64,000 nucleotides of DNA, taken from positions 27,702,033 through 27,766,032 of the forward strand of contig NW_019211455.1 of the NCBI RefSeq assembly GCF_002443255.2, written 5' to 3'. Within the stretch, counting starts at the first letter, position 1. The number at the start of each line of letters is the position of its first letter. Below are positions 52,835-61,150 of this stretch, in pieces. Position numbers and translations under genes: made by a program. The notes beneath the pieces are model-generated. The model worked only from the letters and a program-made list of their open reading frames with translations. It was not told the DNA's origin and searched no databases. The DNA comes from Varroa destructor (lineage: Eukaryota > Arthropoda > Arachnida > Mesostigmata > Varroidae).

Positions 52835-54380
52835 CAAAGAACTTTGTCTTTTGTCGACTTGAACCTCAAATGTCATCAGGCCATGTACCTAGATTGCTTT
52901 TATTTTTATGATTTTCTCGCCCACGTACACATGTTCAATAATATTGTTATAGAATCAGAATATGGCTTCCTGCCTGGACGACACAGCCGAAAGTCCCGCC
53001 AAGATTTCTATGACCGGCCGACGTCCCCAGAGACCCCGGCGTGTGAGGAGGTAGCGGATGCAGAAGCGACGGCTACGACACCGAAACAAGAACGAGGAAC
53101 ATCCATCAGTGAAGACACGGGAAGCAGGTCTGCTACGCCGGTCAATGAAAAACAAGAAGACAAGACTGGGGCGGAGGAGAACGTGGTCGATGAAAGTGGT
53201 AAGGACCCAGATTTACGTTGATTTTCTTCACAAGATAGTCAAGCATAAAAGCCCACTAACTATCGGGAACTTGTCCACGAGGGAACAAGGATTCGTAGTG
53301 AATCTCTAGCTCGCTGGCTGGAAAATAAAAACTTTGCTTACTATTATCCTTAGGAGAACAGAAAAACTGATACCCGAGCGAGATATGTACGTACAACTTC
53401 CTCCTCCTCTGTATATCAGTCAATAGATGAGAGGATCCCCTGAAATCAATCGCTATCCTAATAACTAACCATTAATAACTGATAATAATGGCTGACTGTT
53501 GATTAGATGGATGGACCACAATACTCTTTATCTTAGAGCAAATGAATAATAAGAATTAGTACGTACACTTGAACCGATACATTGATGTTTGGAGCTATAG
53601 TTAGCACCGAGTCGACTCATATAACCGTGACAACCGCAATCGATAGGAAGATAATTAAATAGCAGATTTATGATTTGGTAGGAAAATGAACAAGTAAATA
53701 GTAATGCATATCCTGCCGGATACTGATTTTGACATATATATCATTTGCACCTTATGGACGATCTCCTATATGCAACACCCTTATCGAAAAGAACAGTGCC
53801 TGAACTCCTGCCTCAAATCAGTTTTTCTTTCTTAATATTATTTAACACGTAAAAATCCTCAACGGTGTAGCATTTATGGTCCCCTAATATGATCCGACGC
53901 GGAAAAATTTGGCCAATTCGAGTCTTGGTTTCACTAAATCTACGAGATATTGGTCTCTCTGTGTTTTTAGGTCTAGTAAGCCCATCACTTCTGCCTAGCC
54001 CCGGGTCCGGGTTGAGTAGTCCCGTCAGTTCAGGGAATGGGAATTCGTTGCCAACACCGGGCTCTGTTATAACTGCCCTGATGATTTCATCTTCAACAAA
54101 TGCGAGTCCCACCCAGATGATACTACAAGGTGGAGGCAACAACAACGGTAGTGGGGGCCTGCCCACAAAGGACCCCATCAAGGAGCATACGCCAAACGTA
54201 AAAGAAGTCAAAGATATACGTGACATCAAAGATATACTTCGAGAGAAGCAGGCCAAGCAGCAGATGTTGTTGCAACAACAGCAACAGGCAGCTGGAAAAA
54301 ACACGATAGCTGATAAAACTGTCAAATTACAACAAATTAAAACGGAAGAGTCTTGTGGCACGGTGTCTACGACACTCTAA
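41536..54380 (+). CDS. Multi-exon gene, C-terminal part of a PDZRN3/4-like scaffold protein (tentative)
   Basis: Join of 41536-41814, 46025-46395, 46704-46891, 49034-49321, 50003-50588, 50975-51298, 52218-52522, 52953-53198 and 53971-54380. Every donor phase matches the next acceptor (0,2,1,1,2,2,1,1) and the sum is 2997 nt, giving 998 residues and TAA. Seen in the product: DSGIGR (residues 100-105); an acidic Ser/Asn stretch then a helix with LLKLELEMVRLECESIM (about 245-261); His/Gln/Ser-rich disorder; PPLPPR (479-484), an SH3-ligand type motif; a helix rich in Met/His/Leu (about 690-713); a basic helix and ten Gln (730-766); a second charged, Q-rich helix (about 940-968); and the C-terminus STTL, a class I PDZ-ligand pattern. 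From memory, vertebrate PDZRN3/4 have DSGVGR, then a KELELL...LECLSI helix, and end in a Thr-Thr-Val tail, in the same order. RING, TRAF and PDZ domains are not in these exons, and the conserved basic block near the vertebrate C-terminus is not obvious. That this is a real spliced gene is well supported; the family name is an inference. Confidence 0.78.
41815..46024 (+). other. Intron 1 (4.2 kb)
   Basis: GTAAGC donor, TTTCAG acceptor, mostly AT-rich. It contains the possible alternative exon at 42984-43316, a short CAG run at 43325-43341 and an (AT) run near 44281-44293. Nothing else is recognised. Confidence 0.6.
42984..43316 (+). CDS. Possible alternative terminal exon inside intron 1
   Basis: After an AG at 42982-42983 (ACATTATCAG) a phase-0 frame stays open for 110 codons to TAA at 43314-43316, in locally GC-richer DNA. 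It reads RKAPIGPLYRSDPQSSNGRQ, then SGGKSSGRSIESSLSGHANL, then less coding-like sequence ending QQSASRHASSM. Phase 0 fits the donor at 41814, so a short isoform ending here is possible. The SSGRSIESSLSGH segment resembles the SSGRELSDESFSRH segment of exon 2. No good phase-0 donor is present for splicing on to exon 2. A frame of this length could also occur by chance. Confidence 0.28.
   Translation, partial: RKAPIGPLYRSDPQSSNGRQSGGKSSGRSIESSLSGHANLAVLVTPKDDGGSDNRFHCTRPVTSFLSCSYYFPVLRGQSVMLAALSDPSWSPSELLSDFQQSASRHASSM
46025..46395 (+). CDS. Exon 2: DSGIGR motif exon
   Basis: The acceptor AATTTGTATTTCAG ends at 46024, with an in-frame TAA at 46010 just before it, so the frame can only be used as an exon. 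The donor is GAG|GTAAAA after 46395. The exon is 371 nt, phase 0 in and phase 2 out. The product contains NDSGIGRSSGRELSDES near its start, followed by Ser/Pro/Arg/Gln-rich disorder (SSPGGCRVPRRASSNQ). The DSGxGR plus downstream DES pattern is what I recall from the segment after the second PDZ domain of PDZRN3. The split Arg codon (AG|A) is completed by the first base of the next exon. Confidence 0.85.
46396..46703 (+). other. Intron 2 (308 bp)
   Basis: GTAAAA donor and TTTCAG acceptor. It contains a T10 run and two copies of TTATAAGATC near 46580-46601. No gene is seen. Confidence 0.7.
46704..46891 (+). CDS. Exon 3: acidic linker and LEC helix
   Basis: The acceptor ACCAGTTTCAG ends at 46703 and the donor AATG|GTATGA follows 46891. 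The exon is 188 nt, phase 2 in and phase 1 out. It reads SSYLSNESSETGSDENN, then a predicted helix with heptad-like leucines (REMALLKLELEMVRLECES) and a basic tail. This is the best family clue in the gene: it lines up with the KELELL...IELECLSI helix of PDZRN3/4 as I remember it, about 11 of 24 positions identical. A frame-independent database search with this exon alone would settle the family. Confidence 0.88.
46892..49033 (+). other. Intron 3 (2.1 kb)
   Basis: GTATGA donor and CTACAG acceptor. A consensus-like donor ACAG|GTGAGT lies at about 48144 at the end of a 100-codon frame from 47838, but no convincing acceptor or protein-like sequence precedes it. I treat it as intron. Confidence 0.6.
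49034..49321 (+). CDS. Exon 4: Gly/Tyr/His-rich linker
   Basis: The acceptor CGTTTACTACAG ends at 49033 and the donor CGAG|GTAAGT, a near-perfect match to consensus, follows 49321. The exon is 288 nt, phase 1 on both sides, so it could be skipped without breaking the frame. The product runs from RCCYHQHGSGGGSSGS through YDDVHTYSRGPRPAF to RQRSSSASPSRFARG. It is disordered with scattered tyrosines, and no domain is recognised. Confidence 0.85.
49322..50002 (+). other. Intron 4 (681 bp)
   Basis: GTAAGT donor and ACACAG acceptor, AT-rich 3' half. It holds the forkhead-like inverted pair at 49481-49501. Confidence 0.7.
49481..49501. promoter_or_regulatory. Inverted forkhead-like half-sites in intron 4
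   Basis: TTGTTTACCA, one base, TGGTAAACAA: a perfect 10-bp inverted repeat. Each arm contains TGTTTAC/GTAAACA, the core recognised by forkhead (FOX) factors. The match to the core is visible. Function as an intronic enhancer is inference, and chance occurrence in 64 kb is possible. Confidence 0.25.
50003..50588 (+). CDS. Exon 5: long His/Gln/Ser exon with PPLPPR
   Basis: The acceptor CTTAATTACACAG ends at 50002 and the donor ATTG|GTGCGT follows 50588. The exon is 586 nt, phase 1 in and phase 2 out. The open frame here is the longest in the window. It encodes a low-complexity stretch (HLQQQHHHQNHRS, many Ser-His pairs), then YRPHRSCSNPAIKKIEDQ and PPLPPRE, a proline motif of the kind bound by SH3 domains. 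A competing donor four bases later (GTGC|GTAACT) would give phase 0 and does not fit the next exon. Confidence 0.88.
50589..50974 (+). other. Intron 5 (386 bp) with AT microsatellite
   Basis: GTGCGT donor and CTTTTAG acceptor. Contains an (AT)12 run followed by eleven T at 50659-50692. Confidence 0.7.
50659..50692. repeat. (AT)n and poly-T microsatellite
   Basis: Uninterrupted AT dinucleotides from 50659 to about 50682, followed by a T run to 50692, inside intron 5. Confidence 0.95.
50975..51298 (+). CDS. Exon 6: Ser/Pro/Gln exon after a tandem acceptor
   Basis: The acceptor region is TTTTAGCAGCAG, with three AGs three bases apart (ending 50974, 50977 and 50980). All keep the frame and differ by one Ser each. 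I chose the first because it follows the pyrimidine tract most closely. The donor ATAG|GTCTGT follows 51298. The exon is 324 nt, phase 2 in and out. The product SSDDSRSVTPVADYEGHS, SLPSTPGTQSPCP and later basic, Gln/His-rich sequence is disordered with many SP/TP sites. Confidence 0.83.
51299..52217 (+). other. Intron 6 (919 bp)
   Basis: GTCTGT donor and AACAG acceptor. AT-rich, with a T run near 51830-51840. No other feature is seen. Confidence 0.65.
52218..52522 (+). CDS. Exon 7: two helices and a ten-Gln run
   Basis: The acceptor CTTCCAAAAAAACAG ends at 52217 and the donor AATG|GTACGT follows 52522. The exon is 305 nt, phase 2 in and phase 1 out. The first helix is SMHDMMHLLAHLDETRRLQS. 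After a Pro/Asn break (DPRWPINPNLNPE) comes a very basic helix, DKLKEKIKRKRERAQKRRE, running into ten Gln encoded mainly by CAA with some CAG. The basic helix could act as a coiled coil, a nuclear-localisation-like patch or a membrane-facing surface; the sequence does not distinguish these. Confidence 0.87.
52523..52952 (+). other. Intron 7 (430 bp)
   Basis: GTACGT donor and TTATAG acceptor. Dominated by the AT palindrome at 52767-52838. Confidence 0.65.
52767..52838. repeat. Long (AT)n palindrome with GC-containing ends
   Basis: About 30 AT dinucleotides flanked by TTTGCAA on the left and TTGCAAA on the right, so the whole 72-bp tract is self-complementary and can extrude as a cruciform or fold as an RNA hairpin inside intron 7. 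Confidence 0.95.
52953..53198 (+). CDS. Exon 8: acidic Ser/Thr-rich exon
   Basis: The acceptor ATTGTTATAG ends at 52952. A second in-frame AG at 52957-52958 would drop two residues (Glu-Ser). The donor AGTG|GTAAGG follows 53198. The exon is 246 nt, phase 1 in and out. The product YGFLPGRHSRKSRQDFYDRP turns into an acidic tail (CEEVADAEATATTPKQE, then SEDTGSR and later EENVVDES). The pyrimidine tract is weak, so the 5' boundary is the least certain in the chain. Both phases agree with the neighbours. Confidence 0.75.
53199..53970 (+). other. Intron 8 (772 bp)
   Basis: GTAAGG donor and TTTTTAG acceptor. Reading through the donor adds seven residues (KDPDLR after the split Gly) to a TGA at 53219-53221, and AATAAA occurs at 53324-53329. 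Intron retention with early polyadenylation is therefore conceivable, but nothing supports its use. Confidence 0.6.
53971..54380 (+). CDS. Terminal exon 9 with PDZ-ligand C-terminus
   Basis: The strong acceptor CTCTCTGTGTTTTTAG ends at 53970. The frame stays open to TAA at 54378-54380. It encodes a Ser/Pro/Gly/Asn segment (LLPSPGSGLSSPVSSGNG), then a charged helix KEVKDIRDIKDILREKQAKQ continuing into a Leu/Gln-rich run, and finally TEESCGTVSTTL. The last residues T-T-L place Thr at position -2 and Leu at 0, the class I PDZ-ligand pattern. Phase 1 on entry matches the preceding donor (split Gly codon). Confidence 0.87.
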
Positions 54381-54725
54381 ATACAAAAGACACGGCATAA
54401 TATGTACTATAAATGATCCTGGTGGCCATCTTTCGTCTATGGGACACACGGAATTCAAAATTAAACTTTAGAAACTCGAATTTGTCTTAACTGTTACGGA
54501 TAGTTAGTGACAACATAAGGAAATACGATTCATCACGAGGTGATTAAAAGAACACTTTCGCAACTGAAAGTAAGGAACCCCCGGGTAGAGGGTTACCGGC
54601 TATGCTGTTAAACAGTTAAAAACTGATATACAAAGCGAAGACAAAGCAGAGCAAGAACTCAAGGTCAACCTTTAAGTCTATCTTGATTGTTTTGTAGACC
54701 GTAATGTCGCACGTATACGAATAAA
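54381..54725 (+). terminator. Probable 3' UTR and AATAAA polyadenylation signal
   Basis: The stop codon of the gene is followed by 339 bp without coding character, then AATAAA at 54720-54725, the first exact match after the stop. Cleavage would be expected 10-30 bases later. The hexamer is common in AT-rich DNA, so this is a position guess. Confidence 0.35.
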
Positions 54726-57310
54726 TGTAGGATGCCTGAGATGTGCGTTTTGAGTGCTGTCAACTTCGCCTGTTTTAGCGAAGTTGTCAATGTGGATAGA
54801 AGACCAAATACCTCTATTATCGATAAGCCGAGAGTGGACCCACTGATAATGTACGTCTGATATTTGCCTGTGGAGGAAACGAACCTTGATAGTTGTCGCC
54901 GCACCTGTCTGCACCGCTTATTCACTTGTATATATTACAAAATCTCTAGATACATACATACACAAAGGCTTAGGGGATATGTGCGCCCTACTGATTGTAC
55001 TGAGTATGTATGCAACACAAGATTCAATCACAGGTTCAAATCCTTACAGGACGGCTAATGGTAACACAAATATTAAAAATTGGGCAATTGTTATCGAATA
55101 GACAGTACCGTTACCAGATGAACTCATAGCAGAGTGACGAGGTGGTGGGAACAGGATGAACATAATAATAATAGGGTCCAGACAAGCCTCTGTCGCAATA
55201 CAACGGTCTACCACTGCGACACAACGGTAACGAATCTAAGCGGAAAAAAAAATACAGTTAGTAAAAACCCAGAAAAGCGGGTTGTTGGGAAACATTTTAC
55301 AAAAAGAAACGTCATGTGCAACGCTATAATACATACAGGAACAACTGTCATTGACGAAAATAGAAAAGGGATACAGACGACTAAACGAACTAGTGCTACG
55401 CTAATATCCGGCCTGACGAAGTCGCGGAGCTTGGGTCACACACAAACGCCTAAACAAAAAGCCTATTGATTAGCGCAGAGATATCCATACATACGGATGC
55501 TAGAACCCACCAATAGAGAACGCGCACCGAGTAGTTCAGATTAATATTAACAAGTCTTACCTATAAGATTTATGAGTTATTCAGTATATTATAGGGGCTA
55601 AAAAAATGCTTGATTAACATCGTAAACTCATTATGTATTGGACCCAGTTCGATACCAACTACCGTGTTAATAGCCCAAACACATACAAAAGTGATGCGAA
55701 TAGAAAAAATGCCCCACAGAACAGACCTATAAGGGATTTCAAAATGAGTCGATGCTGACAAAATATCCTCATCATAATTATTAGTATGGGGGACAGAAAA
55801 ACGTGCAAATGAATACGGGGAGCACGTAAGCATGCGTGAGAGATTCAGCGAACGTGTAAACAGAGGGGTTAGCGCTAATCTTTCCGCGAGTGTAAAATTG
55901 TTTATCGACGACAAGTAATAATAATAACAACAATGAAACTGAACGAATCATGGGATCGTAGATGGGCATGTAATAATATGAAAGATAGCAGTGAAAGTAG
56001 AATGATGAACCCGGTCTGGATTTCGTCGAATCCCTCGATGAGAGCGGTACGTGACACACGGTTCGTGCATCGTGATCGCGTCTGTGGTTGCGCATGAAGC
56101 TCTGAAGCTCTTTGACACAGATTACCATGTTTACCTCTTGGTCGTTGTCTGGCGTAAGCGGCGGATCGACTAGAAAATACGACGCAGCCGAAAGACAACC
56201 TGAACGTATAGAAGCTGAGATGTATGATAATGGCGTGTAGACGTGCATTGATAAAAAACGAAAGAGAAAATTACGAAACAAAAGCAGATTATGCACTTGG
56301 CGGTGCTTGTCGGTTCGTCAATCCGCGTTAGCGTCAAGAAGAATTATCTGGTTTCTTGATGGCGCTGACGATTGCTCATACGCCAATGGTAGATCTATAC
56401 AGTTTTTTAACAGGGAATTTTATTACTTTAGTCCTTTTTGTTCACGGCGTAATGCCAGTTGCAGCGTTTTCCAAACGCAACACTATATAATCGATCTATT
56501 TTGGTATCATTTTTATATGTAGTGGGCTTAATTAATCCAAATCTAGATTGAAGCTTTAGCCAATTCGGGTCGAGGTCGTGTGTTTGTAAGCGTGTTTTGT
56601 TATTAGGTTTCTTAATTGTGTATGTCCGTTTGTTCGAGGGGGAATTCGTGCTAGAATTGGCACCAGTATAAGCTAATCGATAACCGACTTTCGTCCGCAT
56701 CGGCTTCATGCCGAACAGCTTCGCCGACGTGTCGACCCTGTTTCCAAATAGGTGTTAGGATAGGACGGTCCAACCGATTTAACCTAGGTAAGGCTCATGT
56801 AGAACGTCAATACAGCGACCTACGACTAATTCGATTCTATCAAACCCAGGAGACAAGAGTGATCTAATCGATAAAACTAATAAACAGGCTGACTGTATGT
56901 TGCGTCCTGTACCATCATCTGGCTCATCCTATGCTAAATGTGGAATCTGCCTGCACGAAATCCAAATCCGAAGCTGGTTGTCCTAGTGGACAAGAACTTT
57001 GAAAAAATCCGTACAATGGATTAGTATCTCGATCCATACGAACGCACTGATGGTCTCTCAGACCAAAGCAAGGGCTGTTTGAAATAAGCAAGTGTGCTAA
57101 ATACACGACAACAGGGAGAACCTCTAAATTTTTACTTATTCCAACGGGAATTCTTATAATATTGCAATGTGTAAAGCTTCACCAGATTTCACCTTGGTCA
57201 TCTCTACGATGCGTGACTTTTACAATACCTCAAACTATACCCTGCGTAGAATTAGCCGCAAGCTGCTACCGTAGCTTTATTTCGCGCAACTATTACCATG
57301 ACTTTATTAT

Positions 57311-57357
57311 TAAATAAAAAGGTGAGGTCATTAATGTTGGCCTTATCTTTTTATTTA
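57311..57357. repeat. 17-bp near-perfect inverted repeat, 13-base loop
   Basis: TAAATAAAAAGGTGAGG (57311-57327) against CCTTATCTTTTTATTTA (57341-57357), two mismatches. Possible hairpin or small inverted-repeat element. Confidence 0.75.
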
Positions 57358-58339
57358 GTGACATCGATACGATCTGCTAACAATTGACTCAAGCGGAAAA
57401 TTCTCTGTTTTAATGGCAAAATCGCAGCAAAATTGTGTGGGCTATGCTTGTGAGGGAGTGTTGGAAACGGACGTGATATATACGGGCTATATGTAGCAGA
57501 AGACATAGAAAGTCACCAGCGGATGTAGCTAAGCCGGAAACCGTAACGAAGCTATGCTATGAGCTGCAATGATAGATATAAGGAATAAATTGTATGTAGT
57601 TTGAGATGTATGTGTGTGTGCTACGGTATATAATTGCATTCAACTGAGGCAAAGAAGACAACCAAACTGAAGTGAAGAGTTAATATATGTATCGATCATC
57701 GTCAGTAACAGTATATAGTGCATGCTGGACAAAGAAGCACGGACGAAGATCACATTCAAACGAGGAGTGAGATGGAATAATAGTGATTATAATGAAAATA
57801 TAAATTTGGATGCGGATATAGTGTAAAGCGAGGTTTATGTGGGCCTGTGGCCAAAAACAGAGTAGAAATGCCACGGCCGTCCAAAGACACGACGCAAAGC
57901 TATAAGGGAAAACCATTTATGGAACAAATGCGGCTTAGATAATAGCATGGAGTATTGCACTGCGGCAGTACGTTGCGATCGCTAATCAAATGTTAATCAA
58001 GACAAATGTTACACGACTGCAAATAAATTATAAGGGAAAAGTAATGAAGGATAAAGGAATGAAGGAATAAAGACCATGTCTTCTATGTTTTTGCACGTTT
58101 TTCAGCGGACTGAAGTTTGTCTTATGCGGGGTAAGTTTTTATTGTTGATCATGCATAGATGTTCCATGAAAAGCGTATAGCACTATATATACATATGTAA
58201 ATGTACCCTGGACGAAAACCGTTCCGAAGCAATAGTGCCAATGGCACCTTCCGCAATGACTAGCTTGAATAGTAGGTTACATCGGCTACGCCTCTATGTT
58301 TCGAGTTCTACGTTCGGCATCGCTGTTAGGCGCTCCATC

Positions 58340-58462
58340 AGGTGGCTGGGTCTCAGCGCGAAACCCAGTGTGTCTACGCCCGTCTTGGGCCTGGACAACG
58401 GTGCGCCCCTGAGGTTAGCAAGAAGATACGTTACCCACTAAGCTATCACGCGGACACATCAA
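58340..58462 (-). mobile_element. tRNA-derived SINE-like fragment, copy 2
   Basis: On the minus strand it begins GTCCGCGTGATAGCTTAGTG and continues GGTAACGTATCTTCTTGCTA, an A-box head clearly related to copy 1. Further on, CTGGGTTTCGCGCTGAGACC can pair as a degenerate T-arm. The two parts are about 60 bases further apart than in copy 1, so one copy is either deleted or carries an insertion. Short + strand frames over it are not genes. Confidence 0.5.
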
Positions 58463-59279
58463 CTAGGTCTACTACGTGCAATCGACCCCGCGCGACGAAA
58501 TACAAAGGCAGTAGTTTCACGAAAATTTTGTATAGTACTATGCAAAACGCAAAGCTCGGCAACCCCAGACGTCGTTATACTCGGCACTACTGCCCTTGGA
58601 AGTGCATATTAGAAACCCAATTGCTTTGAAAATAGCTACCAAAGATATGTTTAGTTCATCGTCTAAGGCAAACCTGAGCCCTGTTCGACAATGATCATTT
58701 CGATAAATAAAAACGGTTTGGCAGGTCGACCAATAATAGCTCCAACATAAAGGCTTCTAATGTTCGCATTTTGGCTGCTAAGTCTACTATTTAGTTAGTT
58801 CAACGCACCGGCAAAGCTCAATTACAGTAGGTCGTACCGTAGCGTAATTCTTAAGCAAACCTACAATCAGGATAGGCGCTAGATCATCAACATTACGATC
58901 TGCTAGTCCATTTTTCCTATTAACAACAAGCGTACTCTTCGCGATACGTCTAGCCTCAACGTGGCGATCAATGCGACGATTTAATCTCTCCAGCAACTGT
59001 ATTTTTCAATGTGCTTTTCGGCTACATGCACGTCAGCACGCGTTCTGTCTTCTATGCACAATCGTTTGCCCACATCCACCATTAGAAATAGCTCGTCGAG
59101 AGAAGCCGTACCGGCTTTACCGTAACTAGCTAATAGTTAAGAACGTTTTCATGCATCGTTCGTCAAACGTAGGCGAACAGACAATCGAGATTTCGATTAC
59201 ATGCTTTTACCTTACCATCCATTCATCCGTTGCGAACCTTTAAATCAGTTTATTTCGATTAAAAAATTCGCTTACTTTC

Positions 59280-59920
59280 CCTCTCAGATGATCAGCCGCC
59301 GCTGCCTGTTCGTCTGTCGCTGCGCTTTGCTTCTACTGCCGTCGACCGTTGAGTGACCGTCTATAGCGGAGCGGGCTTCTCAGGCTCCGTAGTCGCCGCG
59401 CGGTAAAAGAAAGCTACTGCTCAGTCTACGAGAGCCGGGAAAGGGTCAATAACGATGGAGAGGCGAAAGAATCCCAGAAGGCGCAGACATCACCCGCCGC
59501 CAGCTGATCGGACTGTGCCGCCGGCGCTGTGGGAGCCGTTATTAACGACAATACAGCGGCTGACTTCTGTTACCGCCTCTGCCTCCCTCCAGCAGTGAGC
59601 GTAAGCCATTAGCGTAGTTTCGTACAGCATGTAGCTTCTAGCTGGCAACAGAGTGACGCAGACTTGGTCGCCCCTCGACACGCATCAGCTCGGGGAGCTG
59701 GCCTCTACCAGACAACAAGCAACCTGCCGATAAGCTCGTACCAGCACGCGTAAAGGATGAACCTTGCTGCGGCAGGTAGTTCTGGACCAGTCAAGAGGTC
59801 CTAGCAAGCCTGGCGATTCGCAGGACAACCTGTGCTGGGGAATAGCAGGCTTACGTTTACAATTCATCGTCATAAGATCCTTCGTAATAGAAAGCTGCCT
59901 CGCTCAATGGAAGCTGCAAG
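59280..59920. promoter_or_regulatory. GC/CpG-rich island, possible promoter or first exon
   Basis: This block is clearly richer in GC and CpG than its flanks. It contains two short ATG frames on the + strand: 59288-59356 (MISRRCLFVCRCALLLLPST) and 59455-59598 (starting MERRKNPRRRRHHPPPADRT, 47 residues). A minus-strand frame also covers part of it. It could mark the start of a neighbouring gene on either strand; no splice-supported coding sequence was found. Confidence 0.25.
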
Positions 59921-60368
59921 ACGGTCGGTGCCTCATTTTTATCGTCCTAGCATGGCAGCCGATATTCCGCCCATACGAGAAATCAACAAAGCACCCTAAA
60001 AGGACTGTTTGTGACCTGTTTGAGATCAGTTGGTCAGTGTATTTTTGTGTATATGTATGTGAGTACCCTTTATATTTTCTCTACTGCATCACTTATTCTT
60101 CGTGTTGTGAACTGCACGTATGTGCTTACTAACAACGACGATAATCCGCCATTTGGACACGTAGAATGTCTCCGGTACAGATCAATTCACGCGACAACAG
60201 GTTTGTATTATGCCAAAGGTCCACGTTAGGTTGTACGTCAAACACTGGCTTATTTCATAGCACTCGCTTACTTAAGCTGTACTGTTCTAATAATTAATGG
60301 CATTGAGTACTTTGTCTGACGTGATCGATTAGTTGACCCAACCGATTGCCTAATTAACCCGACGAACC

Positions 60369-60392
60369 TTTTTTTTGTAAAAAAAAAAAAAG
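60369..60392. repeat. T-run facing an A-run
   Basis: Eight T, GT, then about twelve A, self-complementary. Simple sequence only. Confidence 0.85.
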
Positions 60393-61019
60393 ACAGTTCA
60401 TCTGTGTTCTTCTATCCGGCGAAGTGTCTTTGCTGTCTACGTAACAATCTCCGCGAAAGGACAAACGTGTCTATGATTTTATTGCGTATATGTAAGCACT
60501 CATTAACGTTTTGGATTGGACATTCTATACTTTTCTGTTTAAATTCTTACATATTATTTGTCATGATTGGTGGTGTTTGTGCCTGACTTTGGGGTTAAGG
60601 CCTTTCAGATTATGACAAATAAATGTTATCAATAGCCCGAAGGCTGTATCATTTCCAATAGACCACCATCAACCGGGAATCTCATGACACTCTCATATAC
60701 CTAGCAAGCCGTAATAACAGGACCCGTTTCGCTAGCGCAAGCAATGCCAAATAAATCTTCATAAATAAAACATGGATGAGTGTGCGCTTTTCTATGCAAC
60801 TATGTCCTCACAGAATTCGATGTGCGGGAACAGGGCATTTATACAAAAAATAAATATGAGTGGGCCAAGGATCTAACCCTGCATGATTCCACGCTTTGGA
60901 AAATGGTCATTTAAGATTGGCATTGGCAATTAAGGAGTGATTACTCAAATAGAATTCGAACGAATTGTGAACGATAAGGAAAACATCATAGTAAAAGACT
61001 ATAGAGCTAAAAAAACGAG

Positions 61020-61150
61020 GGCTATAGAGCTAACAAGGGAGTTTCCCCTATCGCAACAGCAAATGGTCCAGTGATTGATACCACAAAGGGCCAGGTTCGA
61101 GGACTGGAAGCAAAGAAAATTATGAAGCAAATTCAACAAAAAAAAAAAAC
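61020..61150 (+). mobile_element. Possible SINE with T-arm-like box and A-rich tail
   Basis: CAAATGGTCCAGTGATTGAT resembles an A box and GCCAGGTTCGAGGACTGG folds as a T-arm (CCAG/CTGG) around a GGTTCGA B box. About 30 bases on, a run of 12 A (61138-61149) could be the tail. Upstream, CTATAGAGCTAA occurs twice (60999-61010 and 61022-61033). It differs from the two SINE-like copies above, so it would be another family or an old copy. Confidence 0.4.

Larger units (their letters stand above)
54726..59279. other. Downstream intergenic DNA
   Basis: No gene seen. The 171-codon minus-strand frame at 55781-56296 is rejected as chance (see rejected list). Holds the inverted repeat at 57.3 kb and SINE-like copy 2. 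Confidence 0.5.

Noticed and set aside
54980..55060. GGTTCAAATCC, a possible tRNA B box
   Set aside because: No A box or stems at the right distance; isolated match.
55781..56296. 171-codon minus-strand open frame
   Set aside because: Starts with GTG, consists of low-complexity hydrophobic runs from TAA/ATT-rich DNA (SVSLLLLLLLVVD) and overlaps another open minus-strand frame. A frame this long is not remarkable in 64 kb of this composition, and no motif is seen.
58235..58629. Overlapping + strand frames
   Set aside because: They run across the SINE-like element on the opposite strand and have no protein-like features.
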